A DNA stretch of 64,000 bases, from positions 9,052,001-9,116,000 of the forward strand of contig OZ176052.1 of the NCBI GenBank assembly GCA_964247055.1, given 5' to 3'. Both the position numbers and the translations under genes were made by a program. Numbering within the stretch: position 1 is the first letter of the stretch; every line of letters begins with the position of its first letter. The notes below the pieces were generated by a model. That model did no database searches, had not been told where the DNA came from, and worked only from the letters and a program-made list of their open reading frames with translations. This stretch comes from Paragordius varius (lineage: Eukaryota; Nematomorpha). Positions 1 to 14,000 of the stretch are shown here, one piece after another.

Positions 1-83
1 ATCTAAGTATCAATATGCTCAAAGGGTAATTTTAAAGCACTCTTAGGACCGCATGCGGCCCGTGGGCCGCGGTTTGAGTACCA

Positions 84-391
84 CTGCTCTAGAACGCGGG
101 CGGCAACTTGCCACTTCCAATCTATGTGCAGCCGCAAAAAATTTGGACATTCAAAATTTGCAAAATTATGCTCACAAATCTTTAAAATTGATATTTCGCA
201 TAAAAAATTCTAAAAAAGTCATTTAATTGTCAAAACGAACAAGCTAACAATGTTTTCTATATGTATTTTACTTTCTTACGTTTGGAATCAAGCAAAATAT
301 TTATGAATGCCTTCATAAAAATTTGAACTACGGCTTAGATTTTTTGAGTCGAATATGCGGCCCGTGCAGCCATTTATGTTAGCCACTCCTG
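84..391. mobile_element. Small non-autonomous DNA transposon (MITE), family 1
   Basis: The interior (TTTGCAAAATTATGCTCACA onward, then TTGATATTTCGCATAA) aligns well with the element at 5104-5391. The right end, GCGGCCCGTGCAGCC...TTAGCCACTCCTG, is a worn version of that copy's right end. An 8-base flank CTCTAGAA (87-94) resembles AACTAGAA after 391 (6 of 8), as expected for a hAT-type 8-bp target duplication, so the left boundary may be 84 or 95. The DNA just before it (about 49-86, GCGGCCCGTGGGCCGCGG) looks like the end of a further related element cut by the window start. There is no coding capacity. Confidence 0.65.
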
Positions 392-399
392 AACTAGAA

Positions 400-3300
400 T
401 TTGTAAAAAAATAAGCTTTTTAACTAATACAGGAGAACAATGTAAATAATTAAATTTAAAAAACTTTCAGTATTTATTTAAAAGATTGAGCTATGAGATA
501 TAAAATGGCCCCAACGCAGGCGAAAAGAAAGATTATGTCAATATATTAAAAATTGAAAAATTTAAATTGATGAATGCACTCTAGAAGTTAAAAAAATATA
601 AATCCAATTTTTATCTATTACAGAAAAAAATAACCAAAACAACTTTCAAAACAGTACAACTATTTTAAGTGGACCAGAAAACTATCCCATGTCATCAAAA
701 TTTTAAGTGTCAACACTCCATTACTTTGTCTCAAAGCGATTTTAAAGAATATTTTAAAAAGTATTTAGGTATTAAGGCGATAAATATGTAAATTTAGCGT
801 TTTAGGCGCTGTAAAAAATTCTCTTCTCAAACTTTTTTGCCGTCATTTTTTTCTATATTTTTTAACACCAAGATGCAGGCACATTCATATTCTTCGATTC
901 GAATTGGGGTAGTTGGATACCGACCTGTTTAAAATTAAATACCTTAAAAAATTTGGAAGGATTCGAAACCATGGCAAAATTTTGCACTTTTATAAAACTA
1001 ATGAACCATAATATAAAAAACAATTCATACAAAATACTTGGTAGTTTTTAAGGTAAAATCCAAAGGTAAAAATTCAGTCAACGTAATATGTGACATTGCT
1101 TAAATTGAAAATAATTTATAATCCCTTTTTCTACTTCTATCAATATTAGATGTAATTTAAATAAAATTCTAGATTTAATTTTACCTTTAAAAGAAAAGAC
1201 GATATTTTGCAAAAATTTTGTAAGATAAAAATAGCGTCGAAGTAGTTTGACATGGAACTTATTCAAAATGAAATTTTACTTAGATATTTTCGGTTATTTA
1301 TATAATTTTTTTAGAAGCTAAAATTTAAATAGGAATCGTTTCCTTCAATATTTTTATATAAACATATAATTAAATTTAGTGTACGGTATTTAGATACCCC
1401 AAATTGAATAAAAGTGTTAATATGACCTTTTTTATAGCATACCCTTGGAGTAGTTTTATATCCCAGAACTCAATTTTGTAAATAAACTACAGTTTTAGAT
1501 ATTATTTTAGCTATAACTTAACAAACATTGTTTTCATGTATTAGATAACAAAGCCTTTACTTTGTACAGTTTTCTTACTTCTATAGTGTGATGGGAGAGC
1601 CCTAAATCACTATCAAAACGAACTAGCTGATAAAATATATCAAGTCTTTGCAAAGTAGCCTGTAACTTAAGTTAATTATTCATATTCGTTAACTATATAC
1701 ATTTATTTACCTGTTACATTTGCGATCTATAAAATTTATAAAACTAAATGGCGGCAAAAAATTGTATAATGCGCTTAAAGTCTAAAGCATACTTTTAGAT
1801 TCGGCCTAAAACCTTAAATACTTTTTAGGATATTTAAATTTCAAACCGCCCTGGGATATAAAACAGCCCCAAAAGGTATAAAAGTTTAACATGCAAATAA
1901 TGTATATAATGGTTAAAAAATATAAATAATATAGGCTACATTTTACCAGCCAAAACTTGATATAATTTTATAAAGATAAGCCAGTTTCGATTGTTTTTTG
2001 GAGCTGCCCTAGTAGATAGACACAAAACTGTAAAGGAGAACAATGTTTTATAATTTATTAACTAAATTAATTATCAACACTGTAGTTTATTTAAAAATTT
2101 GAGCTCTGGGATATAGAAGTACCCCAATTAACTTGGACAAAAAAGTAAAAAGGTAATAATGTATTTATTCAAAAAACCAAAACCTTTTTAACAATTTGTA
2201 TAAATTAAATACGAAAATAGAAAAAATCAAAACCAATTTTTTTAAATGTGAAAATATATATAGTGTTGAAATCAATTTAAATTTTTATTTTTAAGCTTTT
2301 GGGCCGTGATTTAAGCACCAATAATATAGCAATTATTTTGATATATCCAGTAAAGGCAAGAATTTTAGACTTTGCACCCTTTCTCAATTAATCCAATATA
2401 AAAATTACGTGATTATTATACACTATAATATTGCCTTTATCATGTTTAGCAGCTAAAACAGTAAAATGAGATCTAACAGCCCTTTTTTATAACCACCTCT
2501 ACCCTATTTAAAATACGCTTCCAATCAAAAAATCGTGTTTTATAAGAAGACAGTTGAGATTGTATATAATCAATTAATTAATGATGGTATCAAATGAGAA
2601 ACGCGTGTACTTTACTAAATATATTGTGCAAAATATTTTTAACGAGTCTATACTTTGTGCATTGCGTAACGTGCGACATTTTCCCAAATAAAAATAATTA
2701 TTTTTTATCGGATAGATGTTTTATTATTAAGCACTTTTTTAAAAATCGTACCAAATATTAAAATTTATATCAATTTAATTTGCATGGATAAAAAGGCAAC
2801 AATAATATGGCAAATATTTTTTCATCAAACCATAAAATGCGTGCATGCTATTTCAAATCGTCTCCAATTCGAAACATTCGGACCGGATAAGTATTTAATT
2901 ATCTTAAAACTTTGTCTGACAAAAATAATATATTAACACCAAATCATTTAAAACAGTTTTAGCATACATGGCATTAAATTTATATAATTATATTCAATAA
3001 TATAATCATTAAAAGATTAATTTTAAATCATTATATTTTTCAAAAACATAGTTCAAGCTTATGAGATGTATCAATTTGTCACTATAAATTATATAATTTT
3101 ATTTTTGATGTTTTGTACCATAACAAAAGGATTTTATCAAGTACAATTATAATTCGATCTTATATAAAATTTTGAGTACATCTTGAGAATCATATTTTAT
3201 GGTAAGTGAAATCCCTTATTTTGTTTCCTCTTGCGTTGTTGAGGAAAATGCAATAATAGTTTTGGCTATTCTCAAACAATACATATATTGAATTTTTTCC

Positions 3301-5095
3301 GATATATAAAGAATGGTTTTTCAAGTTGTTTTAAATTATAATTTTACAACTACATGCTAATTTTTTTTATTATTTGTCCAGCATCCTTAAAATTAAAAAA
3401 TAAAATATACATTTTAATAATTGAGTAGAATTAGTTTGATCTATTCTGTATGTATAGCATTTAAACATCGGAATATTATTGTGAACCCAAAAGAATAGGG
3501 ACACGGTTTCACAATTTAACTTGTGTGATATATTATAATTAGTTAGCCACTGTTAGATAATACTATGGACGACACTGTCATTTTTAGCGTTAATAAAGTC
3601 GCAAAAGATTTTGCACCAACGTTTGACAAAAACATGTTAATTTATCCCGCTAAATATAAAATGTTTATAAAAATTACACTATTTCAAACGCAAAAGGTCT
3701 ACTATTTTTTACAATCATCTATTTATAGGTATTTTTCCACTCCATGTTTCACTATACTTCACATATGGGTGGATCAAATTGGATAGGTTTAATATGTTAT
3801 ATTTATTAAAATCAAAAACCATACATGGTTAAGATAAATTATCAATCTTTTTTACCACATTTGGAAGAATATTTATCTAATATTACGTACCCATTATATG
3901 CATCCAAATGTTTTTTCGGTTAAGAACTTGTAAAAAATTTAGCTTTTAATTTTATAATCTCATATTTTTATTCATATATGTAACATCTCTTATAATCTAT
4001 GAGCTATTAGATTTGTGACTAATTACGTTTTGATTCGTGATGTACTTTGGTATTTAGTGGTCATTTTTTAGATATAGCTTTTGATGTCATTTAAATTAAT
4101 TCATAAATGTTATAAAAATCGTTGATTTATTTTAACAGATGTTCTTTGATCATTTTTTGTCTTTCAATAAGTCTTACAATTAAATTTTGGATATAAATTG
4201 GGCATAAATATATACATTATCCAATACTAAAAATAACGGTAGTACCACCACTTTGGTTTATACACATGTTATGTTTTTTATTTAAATATTCAACAAGGGG
4301 TCTCATGTCTTAAATTTTATGACTTTTTTTGACATTATACAAATAATGGCGTAGGTACGAACTCTAAATTTAAATTTGTACAACTAATTTTATTACACCA
4401 CCTCTTATGTGGTTATTATTGAAATTGTGTTTGAGGTGCCCCTTAAAAATTTATTGCCCTTTGTATATTTTTGTAACCCAAAATAATTTTTTTAATATAC
4501 AGTATGATTAAGTATATATTGCTAGAAATTTATTAATTACAGCTAAAAGAATTATTATTGGTTAATAATAGTAAAAAGTGAAAAATAATTATAAGCCAAT
4601 AATACTGCCCTTTGTTGTATATGCTGGTTGGCAATAAGAAACAACTTTCTAGAAAAATATACTTACTCCTACTGTATATATTGGGTGGAAACTGTGCTTT
4701 CTATAGCATCTTAGGGATATTTCTGAAATTTGACAGCAAATTACAAATAATGTTCAACGTTAACTCTTTTTGTGAAATCTGTCTTAATCTTATTTTTAAC
4801 AAAATGTTTAAAAATTAGAGCGTTTTTTGTGATTATATTTTATCAAAATTCTGAATGATTTTTTTTATACAATTTTAATCTTTCAAACAAAAAATACCCC
4901 AAAATGCATTCCTGCATAAATTTTTTGAACTAAGTTTTCAAATTAAGCACCTCCACTAAATAATTTAATAAATTTCGATATTGGATTGGGGAGAGTTTTA
5001 TTGATTTTGGACTATATTACGAAATGCAAATAGTATAATGAAATTGAAAAATTATTTTTGCACATCCAATTTTTTTATTTCATGCGAATATTTTA
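400..5095. other. AT-rich DNA without a recognised gene
   Basis: I see no exon-like stretch with conserved protein similarity on either strand apart from the weak candidate at 3565-3696. The short open frames (for example 1078-1266 and 4612-4818) are rich in Ile, Leu, Phe, Asn and Lys, as random AT-rich DNA gives. The region could be 5' flank or a long 5' intron of the ASPP gene. Confidence 0.5.
3565..3696 (+). CDS. Weak candidate first coding exon of the ASPP gene
   Basis: An ATG at 3565 opens 44 codons with less extreme base composition than the surroundings. They end at a possible donor (CAAAAG|GTCTAC) after the residues KMFIKITLFQTQK. In vertebrate ASPP proteins the N-terminal RA-like (ubiquitin-fold) domain starts with a short strand such as MFLTVYLSNNEQ, and the hydrophobic pattern is loosely similar. 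I could not find the following exons of an RA domain, so this may be chance. It lies upstream of and on the same strand as the ASPP exons. Confidence 0.2.
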
Positions 5096-5103
5096 ATGAA
5101 CTT

Positions 5104-5391
5104 CTGGGGTGTTTAACACGCGGGCCGCATGCGGCTCTCCGTGACTTTTTGGACCGCCTCTGAAGGAAATTTATAATTTGCAAAAATATGCTGACAAAAT
5201 CTTAGCGAAATTGATATTTCTCATAATTATTTGTAAAGAAATCTATCCAATTGGCAAAAAACTAGAAAAAAATGTAATATTGCGATGGAATTTTGAAGTC
5301 TTATGTTTAAAATTTATAAATTATTTATGAATGTCCATATAATGTATATTTCGATTGCGGCCCGCGAAGTTATTTGTGTTGGACACCCCTG
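5104..5391. mobile_element. Small non-autonomous DNA transposon (MITE), family 1
   Basis: The ends form an imperfect terminal inverted repeat: CTGGGGTGTTTAACACGCGG on the left, and CAGGGGTGTCCAACAC on the reverse complement of the right end. Each is followed by GCGGGCCGCA. The GC-rich ends stand out sharply from the flanks. The interior matches the copy at 84-391. The C-A/T-GGGG start and about 290 bp length fit non-autonomous hAT elements. No clean target duplication remains, so the copy is old. Confidence 0.8.
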
Positions 5392-7981
5392 TATTAGTTC
5401 CTTGATTCTGGACAATAGAAGAGCTTTCATGTATATATATTTTATTATAATGACTGATTTTTTTGAAAAATTATTGATCGAAGTTTACTTATTTAAATAT
5501 AAATTTAAACGAATCAATAATATCAAGGACAGTTAATGTGGAGAATGTGCCCAAAAGATAATATTTGACCTGATCAAATTCTAAAAATTTCAATTTTAGC
5601 TTACTCTGGATATGCCTGGTGATTTTTTCAATTTAAATGTTGTTGTAACTGTAGCAAAGTTCGTCTATTCTATTAAACGGATATTTTAATTTAATTTAAA
5701 CTCTTGCTAGTTTAATATAAATGAATGATAATGTTAAGTAGGTTCTAACTGTGTTATCAAATGCGATGCACTTAACCATGTTAGTAAATCTTTAACATAT
5801 AAATGCATACATTTTTTTACTTACTATAAATTAATATGAATGGTTTACCATATCATTTGTTTTTCAAGAAAATGTGTAGTTAACTTTAAAAGATTCGTCG
5901 ATACAGCTAATATATTATAATTTAATTAGGAAAACAAATAGCGGGATAGAAAGAGAGATAGAGAGTGGTTTGATATATTAATTTTAATTTTCTTTCTGCT
6001 TATTTGTACTTTTTACTAAATAAGTGTTTTTTATTTTGCTCCTTCTTATACAGTTCTAATACTAAACAAATGCTGTTAATTAACCTCAAACAATTAATTA
6101 TTGTTATTTTAAGCTATAACGATGCTTTTAATTTAAAAACAAATATATAATTTTATCTCTGTTTTTAAACATGTTAGTTGATAGCCAAATTATAGTTTTA
6201 AGTTTGATTTTTATTATCTTATTAGATACTGAAATTAGCTGTAATAATTTATTAAGTTTTGCTGTTTACATCGCTTTTTTCATCTCAAATTTAAACCTTT
6301 ATTTACATATTATAAAATTTGTGGATTCTTACATTATATTTTTTCGTTTAAAAATAATTTTATAGCGGCAATTTTATCGGCAACTTTAACTCTATTGTTT
6401 AGTTTTTTATTATTATTCCACAACCTCTTTATATTGTGTAATTAAATGTGACAGGTTTTTTTAATAATGAATAAATAACTTTAATATAATTAAAATAAAC
6501 ATATTGTATTATTAATTATACAACGATTATTATTATTATTATCTTATTAAAATAATCAAAAATTTATAAAATATAATTTTCTTACTAAAAGCACAAACAA
6601 GCCTAATAAAGTCAATAAACTTTGTAGTAGTATAATCATTATATAACATGTATAGTTACGCCACACTGCACATTTTATTTTCACATTTGACATTATAATA
6701 CCTATACCGTCTTGCCATTTCTCTATTAATAATATCAAAAATCAATTGCTTTTGCCCTTTTTATAATCTTATCTAAAAAATGTAATCTAAAATCCAATTT
6801 GGTCTTTTACTTTTGACCCAAAAATATTTACTAATAATAATAATTATTTTATTGAGAGATAAGGTTTAAGCATTAATTTATTTTACTTCACATTATTGGA
6901 TAATGTTAATGCCTTTCACAGTAGGGTATGGTAATAAACAACAATTGGTTCAAATGAAACAATATATTTCCTATGTTTAACATTGATTTTGTTTATTTAA
7001 TTATATATGCGGACAAACTCTTTTTTTACCATACGCTACTTTATTACATAATATATTTTTTTCTTCAAAGTTTTGTATATAATAAGTTAAATTTGTTATT
7101 CCCTGTAATTATAAAATAATATATATATTATCACACTTGTCACATGAAATGTAGTATGCTGCAATAGTTTTCACACAAAAAGTTTTCTCTCACAATATTT
7201 TTTACCTTATAACTCTTCTTGGTATAATAAATTTGCTAATATTACATAATTATGAATTGATTAATGCTAAATTATTATTTTTTTTTGTATGCGTATACTG
7301 AATGAATAGGCTGATATATTGAGGTTCACATTAATAATTTAAGGTGTATTTTTTGCTAAATTCTACTGCATTTTTTTTTTAAATTTTATTTTCTTCTTTT
7401 TCGTTTTGTAATTTTGTTTATAGTTAGTTAATAATTAATAAATATGATCATATATTTATTTGACAGAGGATTCCTATAATTATTATTGTGATTTTATAAA
7501 TATTTTGGTTAATATATTTTATACTTTACCCATTATTATTAATCCTTATTTTGTCATTCTTTAATTGTTGATGAGCCAAAAATAATTTTTTCTATCCCGG
7601 TTAACTGTAATTTACAGATTATTATTTTGCTAACTTTGCCATATGATAGATATACTATCATCGTGTTTGTTTAACATTTTATCTAATCATTTCATTTTGG
7701 TTTAGTATTATTTTTACAATTGCAGCACACAAAATTTATGCAATATAAAACTACACACCTTGTTTGTGAGTAAGTACTAAATACATCATTGATTACTTCC
7801 TAATTACCTGAGTAGATAATAAAATGATTCTTTCGTGTGTATTGTATTTAATGTTTTTTGAAAGTTGAAACCATAAATTATCATTATTCGTATTATTTAT
7901 TTTGTTCCCGATTTAACCCAAATATTTTTTAATTTTTTAGGTTGGGATTTTCGCATATGTATATAATATGATAAAAAATAA
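5392..7981. other. AT-rich DNA, no gene seen
   Basis: This is low-complexity AT-rich DNA with a short GA-rich tract near 5945 (AGAAAGAGAGATAGAGAG). The open frames at 6171-6365 and 6556-6738 have random AT-type composition. It is upstream of the first sure ASPP exon and may hold its promoter or 5' introns, but I cannot identify either. Confidence 0.5.
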
Positions 7982-8032
7982 TCTTGTTTTAAACTCAATG
8001 TTCTCACCAAATATTTTCATCATTCAATTATT

Positions 8033-11000
8033 GTGAACGAAAGATCAACTTCAGTTATTGGTGCTCATAACACTATGATACTCGGAAATGCTAATTTATT
8101 AAACTCATATCACAATACTAATCAACATCATGGGATACTGGCACCATCAAACCTTACAAATGGCAGATTGATTAACAAAGCCTTTGAAAGCTCCAAAATA
8201 TTAGATTGTAAGTTATTATTTGCTGATGTTTATGGCTTTCTATTTAAACCATGTGATAATTTCTTATTTTTCAGTAATTGGGAGATTAAAGCATAATTGT
8301 TATTTTTTTAAGAATCTGAATTTAATAATAATATCATTAGTCATACCATTAGATTGTATGAAGGACATTCTTTATTAGAATTGCCTGTATTTTCCAAGCT
8401 CATGTAATTTATCATCATCAAATTAGAATGGATAGATTTTGACATTTTATTCTTATTAAACACCTTTATACTCAAACAACGTTATATGAAAATTATGTTG
8501 AACATAAAGTTTGTATACAATTTTGAAGTTTTCAATCATTAAAATTTTATTGGGACAGATATTTATACCTAATATAAAAGGACGGCAATTACATAAATGG
8601 GGATTTTTAATACAAATATTATATACTCCAAACATTTCACAATTTTTTTTATCAAAATCTAATCCACACCTGCATGTGATGATTCTGCATTCTTAAAATC
8701 CTAAACTAACTGGGATGTGGTTCTAGATGGTTAAATTTTACAAAAGAAATTATCTTAATTCCTGTGAAGTAAAAAGTTTATTTATAATGGCGCATATAGT
8801 TGGTAAAACAAGTAGCCAAATCTTGATATAAACATTGTAAATATGACAGACAGCCTTATATGATGTTGAAATAAAATATTGTTCTATTTAACTGTTTAGC
8901 TTCATCATCGGACAGTTTAACCATTTCATCATCTGTTGGGACTCATACTTCACCTCACACCAAATCAAGCGAACCACAAAATGGTGAACAGTTAACTACA
9001 AGTCCCTCCCCCTACTCCTCTTCAAATTCTCCTCTCTCATCATTATCACCCGCTGAGCAGGGTTCGCAACTTTCTTTGTTGTCACCAACAAATGGAACTT
9101 CCACTCCAAACACTTCGTTTGTTACGACCGTGGAATTGACTGCTAATCTAACACTTCAAAATAATGATGTGATTGAAGGTACGACTGTGTTTGCTTTTTA
9201 GTAAACATGTTTGATTATCTTTTTTAACTGTGAACAAGTTCTTTTAATGTTTAAGCGATTGAATTATGTTTGAATATTAATAGATTGAATATTATGGCAT
9301 TAGTTGTATTATCTATTTTTTTCAGATAATGTGTCAGTTGATAACAACAAACACGTATGCACTTCAGATCATAAAAACAGGACAGCCACGCAATTTCGAT
9401 TAAGTTATTGTTCTGCCGTAGATAATTCATCGTTTATGACAATGCCATCATCAGAGCCAAAATATAGCAAAGAAAACCTTTGTGAAGAGTTTGAAAACAA
9501 CATTGTTGGTGATAACACAGATTCTATGTTTGAATTAGATTATAGCTTGGATCAAATGGTATGATTTAAGAATTGGTTTTTAAATTATTTTCAGGTATAA
9601 AATTTAAATTATTTAGGAGCAATACCTACAAACTTTACCCCTTGATGAACTTAAACGAATATCTACCATTCAGCATGAAGAGATTTTGGTGCGATATCGT
9701 CAACTTTTGCGTAATCCCGAATTACAAAACACAATTAATAAAGCCATCAAGGTGCAAAAAGCCAATGATAAAACTATGGTTAATAAATGTAGAACGCCGA
9801 TTTCTTTGCCTTCACAAAATTGGGGAAAAGGTTTTTTATTATACGAATAATTTGCCGTTCATTTTGATTGGTGTTGGCTTTAACATATTAGAGTTTGGCG
9901 GAATATACCTTATGAAGTTCTATTAACCTTTTGAATGAAATTTACAGTTGTGAATGCGTAGATTTATTTCTACGTACGCATATTGTTATGTTATTTTTAT
10001 GTTGTTATCACAACTTTTATACAAACCATGGTGGACTGTAATTTATTTATTGATGCAGATAAACGTTATTTTTTGTAAATATCATTTTTACTTACCTTTT
10101 TATATTAATTATATAGAGGTCCGTTCTTGGATCCCGGCAAGGAATGTGAATGTTAACGATTTATTATTAAAACTTAAAGAGCTTAATGTCCAGCTTGCCC
10201 ATGTCAAGAACAAAAAAGTTTTAACAAATACCAACGCAACTATGGTTTCATCTCCACTAAAAACTAACATGAAGAATAATTTTTGCGACCAACACGAGAT
10301 ATTAAAAACTAAATATCAAAGTCACATGCGTTACCCAGTTCCTGATATCGAGGCTCTTAAAGAACTGTACAAGGTAAAACCTTTTAGCATATTCATTTAC
10401 ATAGATGTTAAATAAGTTAACAATTATTTTTTGACATAATACATCAATTTTAATGGTTAGCTTTTATTCTTAGAATAACGCTCCATACTTTTTTCATACT
10501 AACCATCTTCTTAAACTTTGCTTATGATTTTTTATAATAAACAACGTTTTTCACTGATCAGCCCATGCTTGTAATCATGTAATTTTCAAAAATATGTAGT
10601 TTTGTACCTGCTAAACGTACCACAATTATTATTAGCTGTAATAAAAAATAAAATTTTTATCAAACAATCGCTTTTGGTTTAAATTTAAGCTAAAGCGCTT
10701 TTATATAATTATTTACGCATAATTTTATCGAAAACAAGATATACTTGTAATATAATCTTTGTAAAATTTTAATAAAAATTAATAATAAGTAGAAATTTTA
10801 GATCACATAATACTAAATATACATATTATTTAGATTTTAGTTGGTACTTTATTTATATGTTAAAAAGGATATTTAATATAAACTTCAAAGCTTTTATTTC
10901 TAATTTCAGAGCAAAGAGAAGATTTACATTAAACAGAATGAAAAAATATCACAACATCAACGTTTTCTCCTTCAATTACAAACTGAATTATCAGGGTTGG

Positions 11001-14000
11001 TTAAAAAACTGGAAAAAACATCTAAACAAGTCTATGATACCGAAATTTTGGCTTCCCAGCCATCCAAACAAATAAATTTAGACAAAACAGCTTGTAGATC
11101 TCATATTGATAATAGCTATCAGGGTTCTTTAATTACTTCTAAAGACCCTAATTTAACAAATTCAAACAAAACTATAAATCATACAAATAATTCAGTTAAA
11201 GGGTTATCCAACACATTTGCCTTTAATAATTTATCAATCGAAAATCCTGTTAAAACTATTGAAGCTTCGAGTGATATAAATAAAATCTCACAACAATTAA
11301 TTAATTTAACGACTAAAGAACCGATTGCAACAGAAATACATGAAATTTCACCGGATCAACAATTCAAAACGTACATTCATAAAGAAGAAACAAAAGATTC
11401 GGATTCAAATCGGTAATATTATTTTTCTAAATCTATTTTATCGATTTCTAATTTACATGTTAATAAAAGAAATAATTTTTATATAGGTTAAATACATCCA
11501 TAAATAGCTTTACTATTTCACCCGTCGTAACAGCGTCATATTTTCCAACCCCCGATTCTGGTGTAAATGAAAACAAATTGGAAGATAAACTATCGATTTG
11601 TGAGCCATGCCATGAGAATGATTATACTAAATCGGAAAAAACCCAATTCAATCAATGCGACAATGCAAAACATTTAAGACACATAGATGAAAACAATTTT
11701 GAAAAACTAATTGAAAATCTGCCCAAAATAACGACTACCACAATCCCAAATTTTACGAATCTAACTATGAGCCGTATGGAAAAGTTTCATTTTAATCCCC
11801 ATTCGGTGAAAAGTGTACGGAGACGTCATAGTTATGCAGAACCCGAACCTTATATCCTGGAATCACAATTGATAACAAACAACGCACCCTTCATCATTAT
11901 TACATCTACAGATTTTCAGTTGCAAAAGGAACAACCAATTAACCCTAATCTTTGTAATACAACATCCAAACTCACTATGATGTTTAATAAATCGCCGACT
12001 CCTCTTTCATCTTATGCCGATATTATTAAGGGAAAATGCAATAATTCACATAATTATTCACCCATTATGGAAAGTGATAATAAGTATAAGACTTTAAATG
12101 CAACAAAAGATTTTGATGTCTCACAATTTGATAATTTTTCCAAAGATATAATTTTAAACGATCAAACTGATAACAGACAAAATCGGCATGAAACATCACA
12201 AATTATGATGAATACAATATATACTTCAAACGCCGTTGAAAATGGCAAAAATAACCTTAATTTTACTAAACTTTACACCGATAATATGGATAAAACAATG
12301 GATGACAATATTAATAAAGATGTAACTGTTACATTGGATAGCCAAGGTAATTTGTTTTTTGTCACTTTTTGTACAATACAATATTTTATACATAATTATG
12401 ACGTTTTTTTACATTTTTTATAATGCATTATAGAAAAAAGTATGAAACAGAACGAAGATGAGATTAAAGAAACTTACAAAATAAATCAATGCAAAATTGA
12501 CGCCATATTATCGCCTATATCACTAAATAATGTGGACTATTCGAATTCCAATTCAAAATCTATCATATACACTGAATCACAAAATTCTGCTTCAAGTCTG
12601 CATCTGAATGATAACAAAAATGATAAATCTAACAACATACAAAATCACACTAGAGATTTGCTTAACTCTCCGTTAAATTCTATATTTACCAATTTGGATG
12701 ATTATGAAGCCACTTCATACATTAGTGATGAACCATTCAAAATACCTCGTTCAACTTTGCTTCTCACAGCTTTAGTTGACCATAACGTACAATCGACTTT
12801 ATCTCATCCAACAACATCTTTTTCGACTGGTTAAATATTTATTTGTTTGTAACATAACACAAAATAATTGATTACTTATATTGTAATATTTACCTATGAG
12901 TAAGTTGAATGTCTTCTCGTAAAAAATTTATTTTATACCTCTTATCAAAGATACTAAAAAGGTTTCTTTTTATTTGATAAATTGCTGGTGTGCTGTTCAG
13001 TAAATTAAATATAAATTTTTTACTTATTAGATAACCTGATCTCAAATCAATCGCACTCACAATCTTTGCTTAGTGATAACAAACCTGATGGTAGCTTTTC
13101 ACCCGAAAACAATTTTTCTTTTAATGATACCATCTTACAAATTGAACCCATTTCTCCTGATCCTAAACTTAAATCTTGCTTAAAAAAGGGTGGAACTTCT
13201 ACACAATCCAAAAAATCGTCAAACCTTACTACTTTTTCCACCACCAATATAGGTGTAATGTCCCCTTGTCGACGTGTTTCATTTGACCCTCTAGCTTTAC
13301 TGTTGGACGCAGCACTGGAGGGCGAATACGATTTGGTTGTTTCATCGGCCAATAAAGTATTTGATTTTGTTGTAAAAAATATTTAAACTGCGCAAAAATT
13401 GAAATTTTTAGTCATTTTAGTAAAATTTATTAATAAAACTTCTGTTTTAAACAGTTATAAGCGTAGTTTTGGGTTCGAGTTTATTCACTTCGGTTTTAGG
13501 TCATCGGAAGGGCCTATTGCTGGATAGACGATGCTACTAAATATTACAAATATTAAAATTATAATTTTTATATAAATAATTAGTTACCTTTGTTCCAATA
13601 TATCATTCTTTCTTTTTCTTTCCTAGTTCAGCACGGCAAAGCGAATGAATAATAAAATAGATATAATGTTGCGTTTATTAGCTATTTATCCAAAAAAAAC
13701 AAATAAATTATAGTTATACCCTTTAAATTTTTTAAATTTTAGTAGTGATAAATACAATGAAGATTTATAAATACTTTAAGTATATTCGGATATTATGGCA
13801 GGGAGGTAGTTTGCTTTATAATTTATGGTAAATGTTTATATATTGAATGCGGGCTTGTTTATTTAAATTTTTTTGTCTTTGTGGGATTTTTTAATATTTC
13901 AATGAGCGTAGTTGATAAGGAAATTAAAAATATAAATATTTTACTGTGTATCAATCAACTCGGATACTCATTATGTCCTTGAACACTTCAAGTTGGTCTT

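Noticed and set aside
11578-12423. Stand-alone 281-residue protein
   Set aside because: The frame begins at an internal Met of an ASPP exon (11487-12346), and its end reads into the intron.
13047-13352. Minus-strand 101-residue frame
   Set aside because: It is the antisense of the ASPP exon bearing RVSF and the first ankyrin helix.
13440-13520. Possible tRNA (GGGTTCGAGTTT resembles a T-arm)
   Set aside because: No acceptor, D or anticodon stems could be drawn around it.
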